Source: Nitrosospira sp. 56-18
GTDB taxonomy: Bacteria > Pseudomonadota > Gammaproteobacteria > Burkholderiales > Nitrosomonadaceae
DNA: 64,000 nucleotides
Reading direction: 5' to 3'
NCBI GenBank assembly: GCA_001899235.1
Contig: MKVR01000050.1
Location: 180,765-244,764, forward strand
This document shows, piece after piece, positions 9,807 to 20,300 of this stretch. Each line of letters starts with the position of its first letter. Position 1 is the stretch's first letter. Both the position numbers and the translations under genes were made by a program. Under the pieces are notes generated by a model. It was given only the letters and a program-made list of their open reading frames with translations, was not told the DNA's origin and did no database searches.

Positions 9807-9984
9807 TACCGCCTTCCTCCTGAAAGTATCGCCCGGCGGTTTTGCTTATGGTCGTTCGCCAGGAATGGCTTCTTCCTGTGCGGCCGAGAGTTTCGCAAAC
9901 TTGGCATACTCCCCGATTTCATGTGCCTGCGAATCGGCCGATTTATGTTTACACGCATTGGCGGTATTTCCGTAAACTCACTCC

Positions 9985-10545
9985 ATGCTTCGAAAATTCT
10001 TCAAAAAATATCTCCCCTCGCATGAGAGTATTCGGCAAAACCGGTTTATCGGCTTATTCGGCACGCGCCTGCATCATCACAATCTGTGGCATCTGCATCG
10101 CCGATCGGTGGCGGGTGGGGTGGCGGCCGGCTTGTTTGCCGGATTGATTCCGGGCAGCAACCCGGTGCAGTTTTTTTTCGCTGCCTTATTTGCTGTCGCT
10201 TTCAAGGTGAATCTGCCAGTGGCAGTGGTGACGACGCTTTATTCCAACCCCTTGACTATCGTGCCCATTTATATCGCAGCCTATACTATCGGCGCCCTGA
10301 TCACCGGCAATGGCGGCAGCAGCATGCCCCAAGCCGAACTGCATCTGATGGATAAACCTATTCTGGAATGGATTCCTGCAGTGATCGACTGGGTGGTTTC
10401 CCTGGGAAAGCCATTGCTGGCGGGACTATTCCTGTTGGGAATAGTGCTCTCAACGGGAGGCTATTTTCTGGTGCGAGGCGCGTGGCGGCTATATGCCATT
10501 CATGAATGGCGCAAGCGATCAAGGCGGCGCAGAGTAAATCCCTGA
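9985..10545 (+). CDS. DUF2062 domain-containing membrane protein
   Basis: RRSVAGGVAAGLFAGLIPGSNPVQFFFAALFAVAFKVNLPVAVVTTLYSNPLT is typical of the family. Confidence 0.85.
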   Translation: MLRKFFKKYLPSHESIRQNRFIGLFGTRLHHHNLWHLHRRSVAGGVAAGLFAGLIPGSNPVQFFFAALFAVAFKVNLPVAVVTTLYSNPLTIVPIYIAAYTIGALITGNGGSSMPQAELHLMDKPILEWIPAVIDWVVSLGKPLLAGLFLLGIVLSTGGYFLVRGAWRLYAIHEWRKRSRRRRVNP

Positions 10546-10589
10546 AAAGTCACAATGCCGGAGAAACCTGTCTGATACGGAAATCGAGC

Positions 10590-10705
10590 ACCCCGCCGCA
10601 AGCAGCGGGGTATTAACTGCGCTCTCATAATCCGCTGGCTTCAGCCAGCCTTCGCCCCAAGGGGCGGGGAATTAAACCCGCAGGGATTGAAAGCGAATGC
10701 TTTCA
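10590..10705. repeat. Cluster of four hairpins, REP/BIME-like or bidirectional terminator, between convergent genes
   Basis: accccgc-cgcaagca-gcggggt (10590-10611), gctggc-ttca-gccagc (10634-10649), cgcccc-aa-ggggcg (10653-10666), tgaaagc-gaat-gctttca (10688-10705). Confidence 0.65.
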
Positions 10706-10714
10706 GGCATGGCT

Positions 10715-11392
10715 TCACTCAACCAGGACGCCATCTTCCAGCCTCAATGTCCGGCCAGCCCTTTTGGCCAGGTCCGGATCGTGGGTGACGATGATAAGGC
10801 TTGCACCCGCACCGCGGTTAAGCTCGAGCATCAAATCAAACACCGCACCGGCAGTTCGGCGATCCAGGTTGCCGGTGGGTTCGTCCGCGAGAACGCACTC
10901 CGGCTGAGTGACCAGGCCCCGCGCTACCGCGGCACGCTGACGCTCTCCCCCCGAGAGTTCGCCCGGTGTATGTGAAAGGCGATGGCCAAGGCCCACCTGC
11001 CTCAATATTTCCGCGGAAGCCTCATATGCCTTCTGGCTGTCCATGCGGCGGATCAGAAGTGGCATGGCGACATTTTCCAGGGCGCTGAATTCCGGAAGCA
11101 GATGATGAAACTGATAAATGAAACCCAGCGACCGGTTGCGCAACCGGCATCTCTCCTCTTCCTCCATGACCGCGATTTCTTGCCCCATGACTTTGATCTC
11201 TCCGCTGGAAAGTGCGTCGAGCCCCCCCAGCAGGTGCAGCAATGTGCTTTTTCCAGAACCCGATGCGCCCACGATGGCTATTGTCTCGCCGGCCATGACA
11301 TCCAGATCTATACCCGTCAAGACCGGCACCTCGAGCTTGCCCTGGAAATAGCTCTTGCAGAGAGCGCGGCACGAGATGATGGCGCTATTCAT
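10715..11392 (-). CDS. lolD: Lipoprotein-releasing ABC transporter ATP-binding protein LolD
   Basis: Walker [10 protein letters not shown], signature [13 protein letters not shown]; adjacent lolC/E permease. Confidence 0.93.
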   Translation of the reverse strand: MNSAIISCRALCKSYFQGKLEVPVLTGIDLDVMAGETIAIVGASGSGKSTLLHLLGGLDALSSGEIKVMGQEIAVMEEEERCRLRNRSLGFIYQFHHLLPEFSALENVAMPLLIRRMDSQKAYEASAEILRQVGLGHRLSHTPGELSGGERQRAAVARGLVTQPECVLADEPTGNLDRRTAGAVFDLMLELNRGAGASLIIVTHDPDLAKRAGRTLRLEDGVLVE

Positions 11393-12632
11393 AGCGCAAC
11401 GCCTCCGCGGGGTTGACTCGAGAGGCCCGGTAGCTGGGATAAAGCGTTGCCAGCAGCGTCAATACGAAAGACACTGTTGCGACAGCCACGATGTCGGGCA
11501 ATTGCGGATCGGAAGGAATTTCGCTGATGTAATAGACCTCCGGCGAGAGGAAACGGACGCTGAATATTCGCTCGATGAACGCTATCACCGAGTCCACGTT
11601 GTAGGCAAGCAAGACGCCTCCTATGACGCCCAAAGTCGTGCCGATGATGCCGATAAGCGTTCCCTGGACGATAAAAATCTTCATGATGCTTCGCGGGCTC
11701 GCTCCCAGGGTGCGCAGGATAGCGATATCGGGCTGCTTGTCCGTGACGGCCATTACCAGGGTGGATACGATATTGAATGCGGCGACCGCAATGATGAGCG
11801 CAAGAATGAGCGACAGCATGCGCTTTTCGATCTGTATCGCACGAAAATAATTGGCATGCTGGCGCGTCCAGTCGGTAATATAGACACCTTCCGAAATCAG
11901 CGGAACGAGCTCTCTCGCCACCTGGGGGGCCTCGAATAAATCGTGTAGCTTCAGCCGCACGCCCGAAACCTCGTCGCCTTCCATGCGGTAGAGTTTCTGC
12001 GCGTCGGCAAGATGGATAAGCACCAGCCCGGAATCATATTCTGAATGCCCCGCTTCGAAGATGCCGGTGACAGTAAATTGCTTGAGGCGCGGCAATATCC
12101 CAGCGGGAGTAACCTGTCCCTGGGGTGAGATCAGTACGATTTTGTCTCCGGTAAATGCGCTCAATGCCCGGGCCAATCCCGTGCCGATTACAATGCCAAA
12201 TTCTCCGGGCTTCAGATTATCGAGGCTTCCGTCCACCATCATGTTCGCCAAATCCGCCACGTTATCTTCCATCCGTGGCAGTATGCCCCTTACCACCACC
12301 CCACTGACAATCTGGTCGAACGATACCATGCCCTGTGCGCTGACATAGGGTGCGGCAGCTTCCACCTGAGAATGCTTCAGCGCCTCTTCCGCCACGTGCC
12401 GCCAGTCTTTCAGGCTTCCATCCAGCCCGCTCACCTGGATGTGCGAGGCCACGCCAAGAATGCGTGTGCGCACTTCTTTCTGAAAGCCATTCATGACCGA
12501 CATGACGGTAATGAGAGCCGTCATGCCCAGGGTAATGCCCAGCAGGGAAATCAGCGAAATGAAAGAAATAAAGTGATTCCGGCGCTTGGCGCGCGTGTAG
12601 CGAAGACCGATGAATAGCTCGTAGGAAGACAC
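11385..12632 (-). CDS. lolC: Lipoprotein-releasing ABC transporter permease LolC/LolE
   Basis: [53 protein letters not shown]; FtsX-like C-terminus. Confidence 0.93.
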   Translation of the reverse strand: MSSYELFIGLRYTRAKRRNHFISFISLISLLGITLGMTALITVMSVMNGFQKEVRTRILGVASHIQVSGLDGSLKDWRHVAEEALKHSQVEAAAPYVSAQGMVSFDQIVSGVVVRGILPRMEDNVADLANMMVDGSLDNLKPGEFGIVIGTGLARALSAFTGDKIVLISPQGQVTPAGILPRLKQFTVTGIFEAGHSEYDSGLVLIHLADAQKLYRMEGDEVSGVRLKLHDLFEAPQVARELVPLISEGVYITDWTRQHANYFRAIQIEKRMLSLILALIIAVAAFNIVSTLVMAVTDKQPDIAILRTLGASPRSIMKIFIVQGTLIGIIGTTLGVIGGVLLAYNVDSVIAFIERIFSVRFLSPEVYYISEIPSDPQLPDIVAVATVSFVLTLLATLYPSYRASRVNPAEALRYE

Positions 12633-12715
12633 AGATGAATGGGCCCAGATAAACGGAAGGTAAGTGGAATGCCGAAGTTTGCCATATTCCGGCTGGGCTG
12701 GGGGCGATTACTCCG

Positions 12716-14755
12716 TCAGAAGTTGCCTCTCAGGCCCGCTACCAGCGCTCTTCCCGCCAATGGAGAAAAATCCTTCAGGAAGGAGGTATGTACTCGCATC
12801 TCTTCGTTGAGTAAATTTTTACCTTGCAGAAACAAATTCAGCGCTCCTGATTTCGTCTTCCAGATGCGATAGCTCGCATCGATATTGACCAGTGTATAGC
12901 CTGGCGTCGCTGTTTCGAATTCCGCTACACGGCTTTGACGCATCACATGGATAACGCTGATATTCGTGGTCCACGGGCCCATGCGATGATCAAGCTCCAG
13001 CCCAACCCGGGGGGGGGTGATGCGAGGCACGTTTCCGCCTTTGTCGAGCCTGCCGCGCACGTAGTCGGCGAAAAGACGCAAATCTATCATGCCCGGCTTC
13101 AAGGTAAATATCGCTTCCGCTTCAGCGCCAAAAAACCTCGCGCCGGTTTGTACGAAATTCTGCACCTGGAAATCGCCGTTCGGATCCAGAATACCGTGGT
13201 CATCCGATCGATCGGCAATTCCGTCGCCATTGGCATCCTGTCCCTGCATGAATATATAGTTGTCTATCCAGCTATGGAATACATTGATTTTCCATCTTAC
13301 CGCGCCCGCATGCTTGTTCAGTGAAATATCGATGTTATTGGTCGTCTCACCGGATAGGTTGCTGTTACCCTTCTGAAATGTTCCCGTACCGCGATGAGCG
13401 CCATGGGTATAAAGTTCTTCCGTTGCCGGCGCGCGCTGTCCTCGGGTGGCCGACAAGCCCAGCCCGTAGCCCTCCGTGAATTTCCACACCGTGCCTGCGG
13501 AGACATTATAGAGATTGAATGCGCGCGAAGGGTTCATGCCGCCCTGAGGATCCTGACTGGCACGCTCAATGCGCCCCCCCAGTTCCACCCGCCATCGATT
13601 CCAGTTGCGTTCCTCGACGATAAACAATCCTGCGGAATTGGATTTTGTCACGGGCACCACCGCTTCTTCTCCTAATGCGGAAAAATCCCGGTTCTGGAAT
13701 TGAAAACCGAACACCCCCTGCCACTTCTTTACCGGCGCATGCAAAAGTTCGATACGACTTTCCAGGCTCCTGTTTTTGAAGCGTGTGGCGATCTCTCCGG
13801 TACTCTCCATCTCATTATGCTTATAGTCGTTATACCCCAGGCGCACCTTGAGCCTTTCGAAACCCCGGAGCGGATCATTCAATTCGCCCGCCATATCGTA
13901 GCGTGTCTGCTTGAGATCTATTTTGGAGCCCTCGGGACTCGGCACGCCATATTTATTCTCCAGATGCGAAACCGATATGCCGGCAAAGCCTCTTTCTCCT
14001 ACGAAAGATCCGCCCACGGAAGCGCCATCCGAATCGATTGCACTGTTCCTGACTACGCCTTTCGGGCTGCTGGGATCGTTTTCGTTGGCTCGCCCTGGAA
14101 TATGATAATCATCGGTTTTACGCTTGAAAGCATCTACAGTCCAGGATGTGCGGCCTACGCTGCCGGAGGCATTGAACGCACCACTGCGTTCCGCCGTCGC
14201 GGTGTTGCCCCGCACTTCGAAATTGCCCTTCGGCGAGACGAACAATTGATCGGGTATGCGTCCGTTTACGACATTGACCACGCCACCCGACGCTCCGCTG
14301 CCATAAAGGAGTGTGGCGGGACCTCGCAGGATTTCGATCTGGGAAGCGTTGAGAGACTCCGCCGTTACTGCATGGTCGGGGCTGACGCTCGAAAGATCAA
14401 GCGTGCCGATGCCATTTTGCAGGACCCGGATACGGGGACCATCAAGGCCCCGGATGATCGGGCGCCCGGCGGCCGGGCCAAAGGAACTGGATGCCACGCC
14501 CAGTTCGCGCGACAGGGTGTCGCCCAGGCTTGCCTCCCGCTTGCGCCGAAGATCCTCGCCTCGCAACACGGAAACAGGCTGAGCCATGTCAAGCTCGGAC
14601 CGGTTCTCGAATGGCGTAGCCGTGACAATGACCGCAGGCAATACGCTGTTTTCTGCGGAATCCTGCGCTTGTGCGGGTAGGGTTGCGAGAGCGCAAAGCA
14701 TGAGTGCGCTCGTGTGCCGGGATGACCGACCCGTGCATCGGATTGTTGGTCGCAT
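12716..14755 (-). CDS. TonB-dependent outer-membrane receptor (likely start MRPTIRC at 14755; ORF track starts at 14803)
   Basis: Signal peptide ...LMLCALATLPAQAQ, plug domain (VSVLRGEDLRRKREASLGDTLSRELGV...GPAAGRPIIRGLDGPRIRVLQNGI), C-terminal beta-barrel with terminal F. Confidence 0.92.
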   Translation of the reverse strand: MRPTIRCTGRSSRHTSALMLCALATLPAQAQDSAENSVLPAVIVTATPFENRSELDMAQPVSVLRGEDLRRKREASLGDTLSRELGVASSSFGPAAGRPIIRGLDGPRIRVLQNGIGTLDLSSVSPDHAVTAESLNASQIEILRGPATLLYGSGASGGVVNVVNGRIPDQLFVSPKGNFEVRGNTATAERSGAFNASGSVGRTSWTVDAFKRKTDDYHIPGRANENDPSSPKGVVRNSAIDSDGASVGGSFVGERGFAGISVSHLENKYGVPSPEGSKIDLKQTRYDMAGELNDPLRGFERLKVRLGYNDYKHNEMESTGEIATRFKNRSLESRIELLHAPVKKWQGVFGFQFQNRDFSALGEEAVVPVTKSNSAGLFIVEERNWNRWRVELGGRIERASQDPQGGMNPSRAFNLYNVSAGTVWKFTEGYGLGLSATRGQRAPATEELYTHGAHRGTGTFQKGNSNLSGETTNNIDISLNKHAGAVRWKINVFHSWIDNYIFMQGQDANGDGIADRSDDHGILDPNGDFQVQNFVQTGARFFGAEAEAIFTLKPGMIDLRLFADYVRGRLDKGGNVPRITPPRVGLELDHRMGPWTTNISVIHVMRQSRVAEFETATPGYTLVNIDASYRIWKTKSGALNLFLQGKNLLNEEMRVHTSFLKDFSPLAGRALVAGLRGNF

Positions 14756-14810
14756 GAGATGATGAATTCGGTTGTTCTCACCGACTCTTCCGGGCCAGCG
14801 CAACTCTTAT

Positions 14811-14825
14811 TGCAACTCAGTTGCG
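14811..14825. promoter_or_regulatory. Putative Fur-family (Zur-like) operator TGCAACtcaGTTGCG upstream of TonB receptor
   Basis: Matches the 15-bp palindrome upstream of the nearby Fur-family gene. Confidence 0.6.
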
Positions 14826-14942
14826 TTACGAAGGCCAAATAGCGGAAATTTCAGTGGATGAATAGATCCCGAAGGACCGATACCCCAAAACGGCAAATTC
14901 CTCGAAAGGGAGGCGCTTGGTAGTTTTATATAGACGGAAGTA

Positions 14943-15374
14943 TCATCCGCGGGGAGGAGCCCGGGTGGGATAAAGGGATGCGGAGCCCGAGAGGCGCTGC
15001 TCAGGCTCGTCCTGGCGCGGACTGCGCTGGCCGGTTTGATTACGGAAGAAAATGGCCAGCGTGGAGAAAATGATGCTGAGCCCCGTCAAAGCGAGACAGT
15101 CGAGGCAAGCGCGATCAATGTCGATATCGACTTCGCCGCTGTTGACTTCACCGCCGTCGAATTCGCCGCTGTTGACTCCCCTTAAGACAGACCCGTCGCC
15201 GAGGTGAGTTTCGTGAACTGAATCCACGTGCGTGAGCACGTGGGCTTCCTGGAACACGGGGACGTACGACAAAGCCAGAATAAGAATAAGAAGCAGACTC
15301 TTAAGGTACAGGCCCGGACGTTTCTCCCTGGGGATCCATCCCATTGCCCGCATTGAAAAACCGGGAATTCTCAT
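14943..15374 (-). CDS. Small His/Asp/Glu-rich membrane protein of unknown function
   Basis: ATGA overlap with the Fur-family gene stop; two hydrophobic segments; EAHVLTHVDSVHETHLGDGS and NSGEFDGGEVNSGEVDIDID between them. Confidence 0.65.
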   Translation of the reverse strand: MRIPGFSMRAMGWIPREKRPGLYLKSLLLILILALSYVPVFQEAHVLTHVDSVHETHLGDGSVLRGVNSGEFDGGEVNSGEVDIDIDRACLDCLALTGLSIIFSTLAIFFRNQTGQRSPRQDEPEQRLSGSASLYPTRAPPRG

Positions 15375-15805
15375 ACGCACTCCGCGCACAGCCCCTTGAC
15401 CGTCAATTCGACTTCCAGCGGCCTGTAGCCCGCGGGCAATGGGCGATCATACTCGGCTTTCATATCATCCAGGCACATTACCCGAGTACAGCGAGTGCAT
15501 TTGAAATGTGCGTGTCGATGCGTGCGTAAATCATTGTTCGCCCTGAAACGCCATACCCGATCATCACTCACTATCCTGTGCACCAGGCATTTGTCATTCA
15601 ACCAATCAAGTATGCGATACAGCGTTACCCGATTCAGCCTGCTTTTACCACGCAGGCGCTCCTCGATCTCCTGATGAGAAACAGGCCGCTGCTCCGCAAG
15701 CAGCATTGCCAGAACCCGGATTCTGCCTGACGTGGCTCGCTCACCCGTTTGCCGGATGAGATTGTCTGCTCGTTCCTGAAAATCAATAGACATATCTGCT
15801 ATCAT
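15371..15805 (-). CDS. Fur-family transcriptional regulator (Zur-like); start ATG 15805 or 15793
   Basis: Winged-helix region (LNRVTLYRILDWLNDKCLVHRI) and CTRC...CAEC cysteine pairs (HAHFKCTRCTRVMCLDD; GLCAECV). Confidence 0.88.
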   Translation of the reverse strand: MIADMSIDFQERADNLIRQTGERATSGRIRVLAMLLAEQRPVSHQEIEERLRGKSRLNRVTLYRILDWLNDKCLVHRIVSDDRVWRFRANNDLRTHRHAHFKCTRCTRVMCLDDMKAEYDRPLPAGYRPLEVELTVKGLCAECV

Positions 15806-15820
15806 TGCAACCAAGTTGCA
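15806..15820. promoter_or_regulatory. Putative autoregulatory Fur-family operator TGCAACcaaGTTGCA
   Basis: Perfect 6+3+6 palindrome at the start of the Fur-family gene, in the divergent region with the beta-helix gene. Confidence 0.65.
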
Positions 15821-15897
15821 TTTACTATAACCGCAATATCCGATACAAGCAACCTCAATTTCAGCGATATGAACGGCCACTGCATTTTGTCGAATAC

Positions 15898-17310
15898 ATG
15901 AAACGGGAAATCAGCGCTCTTTTTTTTCTGGCGATATCGCTATCGGCTGGAATGGCTGCCATTCCGGGCGTTGCTTGCGGCGCAGCCTACCACGTAGGTC
16001 CCGACACCTACCGGGACATATTGAAAGATCTGGTGCCAGGCGATCACGTGCATCTGATGCCGGGAGTATACAAGGATGGCCTCCCGCTCCATCATCTCAG
16101 TGGCACGCCACGGGCGCCGATCATGCTTTCTGGGCCCAGGGAAGAGCCGCGCGCGATATTTGTGGCGCGCCCCAGGCACAATACGATCAGCATCGTCAAT
16201 TCCAGCTATATTACTGTCAGCAATCTGGATATCGATGGCAGGAACCTGCCTGTGAGCGGAGTGAAGTGCGAAGGCCACGCAAACTGGGCGCATCACATCA
16301 CGCTGGACGGCTTGCGCATACGGGGACACGGGAGGCATCAACAAACAGTTGCCATTTCAACCAAGTGTCCGGCTTGGGGCTGGGTAATCCGCAACAATAA
16401 AATTCTGGGATCCGGAACCGGTCTGTACCTTGGAGATTCGGATGGCAGTGCGCCCTTCATCGCGGGTTTGATCGAACGCAATTTGATCGTCGATACGCTC
16501 GGCTACAACCTGCAGATCAAGCATCAGCAACCCCGAAAGATGCTGCCGGGGATGCCGGTAGCATCGAGCACGACGATCATCCGCCATAATGTTTTCAGCA
16601 AGAGGCAACACGGGTCCAGGGAAATGGCGCGGCCCAACGTGCTCGTGGGACACTGGCCGGTCAGCGGCTCCGGAGCCGATGACCGGTATGTTGTTTACGG
16701 CAACTTTTTCTATGAAAACCCGGATGAATCCCTATTCCAGGGAGAAGGCAATATTGCTCTTTACAACAACCTGTTCGTGAACCACTTCGGCGATGCGATC
16801 CGGATTCAGCCGCATAATGACATACCGCGTGAGGTGAGCATATTCTGCAACACCATCATCGCCAGCAACACAGGCATCGTGCTTGCTCGCGGCCTGGGCT
16901 CCCTGGCATATCACCAATGGGTCATTGCGAATATCGTATTTGCCCGGTCGCCGATTCGTGGAGTCCCTCAGGAAAAAAATCTCACCGGCATGCCCGACGA
17001 GGCGGGTAACTACCTTGTCAATCCGTACGTTTCTCCGGGTCAGATGAATCTGGTTCCGCGCGACCTCAAGGTACGTGAGGAGGCACAGGAGCAAAAGTTT
17101 TTTGACGATTATCCCGACGCCGGACTGGATTTTGACGGTGATCCGCACGAGCGGGTTAGAATGGGCGCCTATAGCGTCGGCAAGGGCAGGCCGCAATGGC
17201 TGCCCAAACTCGAAATAAAACCTTTCTTTCCTGCACTGGAGGAGGACGTTCGTGCAATACATCAGGAAACAGTCACTTCCAAAACGAATCCCAAGGGAGT
17301 AATCAAATAG
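15898..17310 (+). CDS. Secreted right-handed parallel beta-helix repeat protein
   Basis: ATG 15898 gives a signal peptide (MKREISALFFLAISLSAGMAAIPGVACGA) and beta-helix-type repeats (SIVNSSYITVSNLDIDGRN..., VIRNNKILGSGTGLYLGDS, IIRHNVFS). Confidence 0.8.
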   Translation: MKREISALFFLAISLSAGMAAIPGVACGAAYHVGPDTYRDILKDLVPGDHVHLMPGVYKDGLPLHHLSGTPRAPIMLSGPREEPRAIFVARPRHNTISIVNSSYITVSNLDIDGRNLPVSGVKCEGHANWAHHITLDGLRIRGHGRHQQTVAISTKCPAWGWVIRNNKILGSGTGLYLGDSDGSAPFIAGLIERNLIVDTLGYNLQIKHQQPRKMLPGMPVASSTTIIRHNVFSKRQHGSREMARPNVLVGHWPVSGSGADDRYVVYGNFFYENPDESLFQGEGNIALYNNLFVNHFGDAIRIQPHNDIPREVSIFCNTIIASNTGIVLARGLGSLAYHQWVIANIVFARSPIRGVPQEKNLTGMPDEAGNYLVNPYVSPGQMNLVPRDLKVREEAQEQKFFDDYPDAGLDFDGDPHERVRMGAYSVGKGRPQWLPKLEIKPFFPALEEDVRAIHQETVTSKTNPKGVIK

Positions 17311-20300
17311 TTTTTTTATCCCCTCAAAACCACGTCTCGAGCGAGGCCACCGATTTTTCACCGGGCAGGACAACGGTCAACAGGACGCTGCTTTTCCGGT
17401 TGGCGCTAGGCTATCTGCTGTTTATCGTTTATGGGAGCCTGCTCCCGTTCCAATTCCATAGCCTTCCATTTTCTGTTGCGTGGGCGAATTTCCAGCATAT
17501 CCCTTTGCTGGAACTGGGGGTGGAAAATAGAGCCGATCTGGTCGCGAACTTGTTATTGTATATCCCTTTCGGTTTATTACTTTGCGCGGCGATTGCGGGA
17601 ACACGCCGCGATCCCCTGCTGGTGTTCACGGGTGCGCTTGTGTCGCTGTTGTCGTCGGCAGCAGTCGCTCTGAGCATCGAATTTACCCAACAGTTTTTTG
17701 CACCGCGGACAGTCTCGCTGAACGATATCTTTGCGGAACTCGCGGGCTCCTTGTTAGGTATCACGCTTTGGTTCGCCAGTGGCACCCGCCTTGCGCATCT
17801 GATCCGAAGCATAACCGGCAGCGGCCCAAATGCTCGCTCCGCGATCCTGGTCTCCTATGGCCTGGCGTACATCGTGCTAGGCATGTTTCCCTACGATTTT
17901 CTGCTATCGATCGACGAGTGGCGTCAGAAACTGTCTTCCGCAAACGTGGGTTGGCTGATTGCACCCGTCTGCGAGGGCGGTTGTCTGTTAAGGCTCGTTC
18001 CGGAGGCACTCTTGGTGGCGCCGCTGGCTGCGCTGTTTTTTCCAGTGCGCCAACAGCATATCCTCGTGCTCGCAGCGATGACCGGAGCTCTGCTGGGCGT
18101 ACTGATAGAAGGTCTACAGCTCATGATTGCGTCCGGTATCAGCCAGGGCGTATCGATCCTTTCCCGTTCACTCGGCATGATGCTGGGCGCCGGAATGGTG
18201 CAGTCAGCCCCGGACATGGATTGGCGCATGGTGCGTCATTACGCGCGGCCTGTGCTCGCGAGCTGTCTGATTCCCTACCTTGGCGCCCTGGCCTGGGCCA
18301 ATGGCTTGTTTTCCAGCCCTTGGTCGAATTTATCCGAGGCAGGGCTGAAGCTGGGAGATACTCATTTCCTGCCGTTTTATTATCATTACTTCACCACGGA
18401 AACAATAGCGCTGCTAAGCTTGCTGTCCCAAGCCGCACTCTATTTTCCTGTTGGGGCGGGAATATGGCTTTGGCACTGGGGGAGCAAAGAAAACTCGCCA
18501 GCCGCTCGGGAAGATTCTGGTAGAGTTGATAATCCGATCCATCACAACGCATGGCCAGCGCTCGTTGCCGGAATGCTGGCGAGCATTATGGAGACGGGCA
18601 AGCTTTTCGTTCCCGCCCAGCATCCTGATCCGACCAATATCCTGATTGCAGCGGCGGCTGCAGCCTCGGCATGCTGGCTACTGAACTTGCTGCTCGGCGT
18701 CAGGCAAGCTGCGCCCATACCATCTCATCGGCCTGCCCCTCCCCCTCCTTCCCTATCTGCTTCATCTGCCCCATCTGCATCCTACGCGGCGGATAATGAG
18801 AGTGCGCATTCCACCGCCGCGACAGTTATTGGAGCTACTGCGATATGTCTCTCCATCGGCGCGGCGGCCACCAGTCCGCTGGGTCCAGCCTGGGTTTCGA
18901 CCGCTCTTATTGCCTACATATTATTGCTCTGGTGGCAACCAGGACTATGGCTGATTTGCGCGCTCGCAATGCTGCCCCTGCTGGATTTATCGGCGTGGAG
19001 CGGGCGCCTGTTCTGGACAGAATATGACACCGTGCTTCTGGCGACAATAGGCGCGAGTTATCTGCGCCTGCGTCCCGGTTTATTCATCCAGCCGGCGCTG
19101 ACGCGTCCCGCCCTATTATTGCTATTGCTGTTTGGGCTATCGATGGCAGCGAGTTTGGCCATAGGCTTGTTTCCCCTGGCCCCCTTCGATCATAACGCAT
19201 TCGCGAACTATAACAGCCCCTATAATGCGCTGCGTGGAGCGAAGGGACCGTTGTTCGCGATAGCCTTGATTCCCCTGCTGAGTCTGGAGCAGGCGGCGCC
19301 AGCACGGACAGCGCGCAAACTGGCTATCGGGGTAACGTTAGGTCTGGCGGGAACCGTAGCATATATTCTCTGGGAACGCGCCACCTTCCCCGGGCTCTTC
19401 AATTTCGAGACCGACTATCGCATCACTGGGCCTTTCCCGGGAATGCATATCGGTGGCGCTTATATTGAGGCTTTTCTGACGGCAGCTCTGCCGTTCGTTG
19501 CATTATTTGCGTGGCATCGGCAGCGATTATGGCCGGTGATCTTTGCAATCGGCCTCTATGGCCTGGGCGCGTATAGCATCATGGTGACATTTTCGCGGGG
19601 TGGACAAGCGGCCTTTGCATTATCCACCTTTATCTTGCTGGCTGGATTTGCAAGACTTTCGCTTCGCGGACAGGCAGGCAATGTTTTAAAGGCCAGCACG
19701 GCGATGGCTCTCGCGGGGGTGGCCATTGCGATTACCTGGCCGGTGATCAGCGGGAAATACAGCCAGTCCCGATGGGCAGCCATGGAGCAGGACTTCGGCT
19801 CTCGAACCGCGCACTGGGAAGATGCGGTGAACATCGTTCGATCGCACAATGCATCGTTCTTTGGCCTGGGATTGGGAACGTTTCCATCGGCATACTACTG
19901 GAATTCAAACGCACCGTCGCGCACCGCCACCTATGGTTTTGTCACTGAACAGGGAAACAGCATATTGAGACTGGGTAGCGGCGATCCGTTATATCTGGAG
20001 CAAACGGTAAAGGTCGTGCCCGGGCAGCAATATACTCTCTCGATGGATCTACGCCCGAACTCCCGAAACGTCGATCTGGCGGTAACTCTCTGCGAGAAGG
20101 CGATACTGTACTCTTATACTTGTACTGTAGCCCCATTGCAAAGCAACGAGGCCGAAAACAAGTGGATGCATCATGAAATGCAAATGGACACCAGAGGCTT
20201 CGGACCACTGGGCAGCCGATTTCAGCGGCCCGTGAAGCTATCTCTCTACAATAGTCTTTCCGGTACCGTGGTGGATGTGGACAATGTAACGCTGAAAGAC

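Noticed and set aside
13700-14680. 326-aa plus-strand ORF
   Set aside because: Antisense to the TonB receptor, which has clear domain structure; no recognisable motif.
17582-18523. 313-aa plus-strand ORF within the VanZ fusion gene
   Set aside because: Alternate frame of a well-supported membrane protein; Arg/Cys/Ser-rich composition, no TM pattern.
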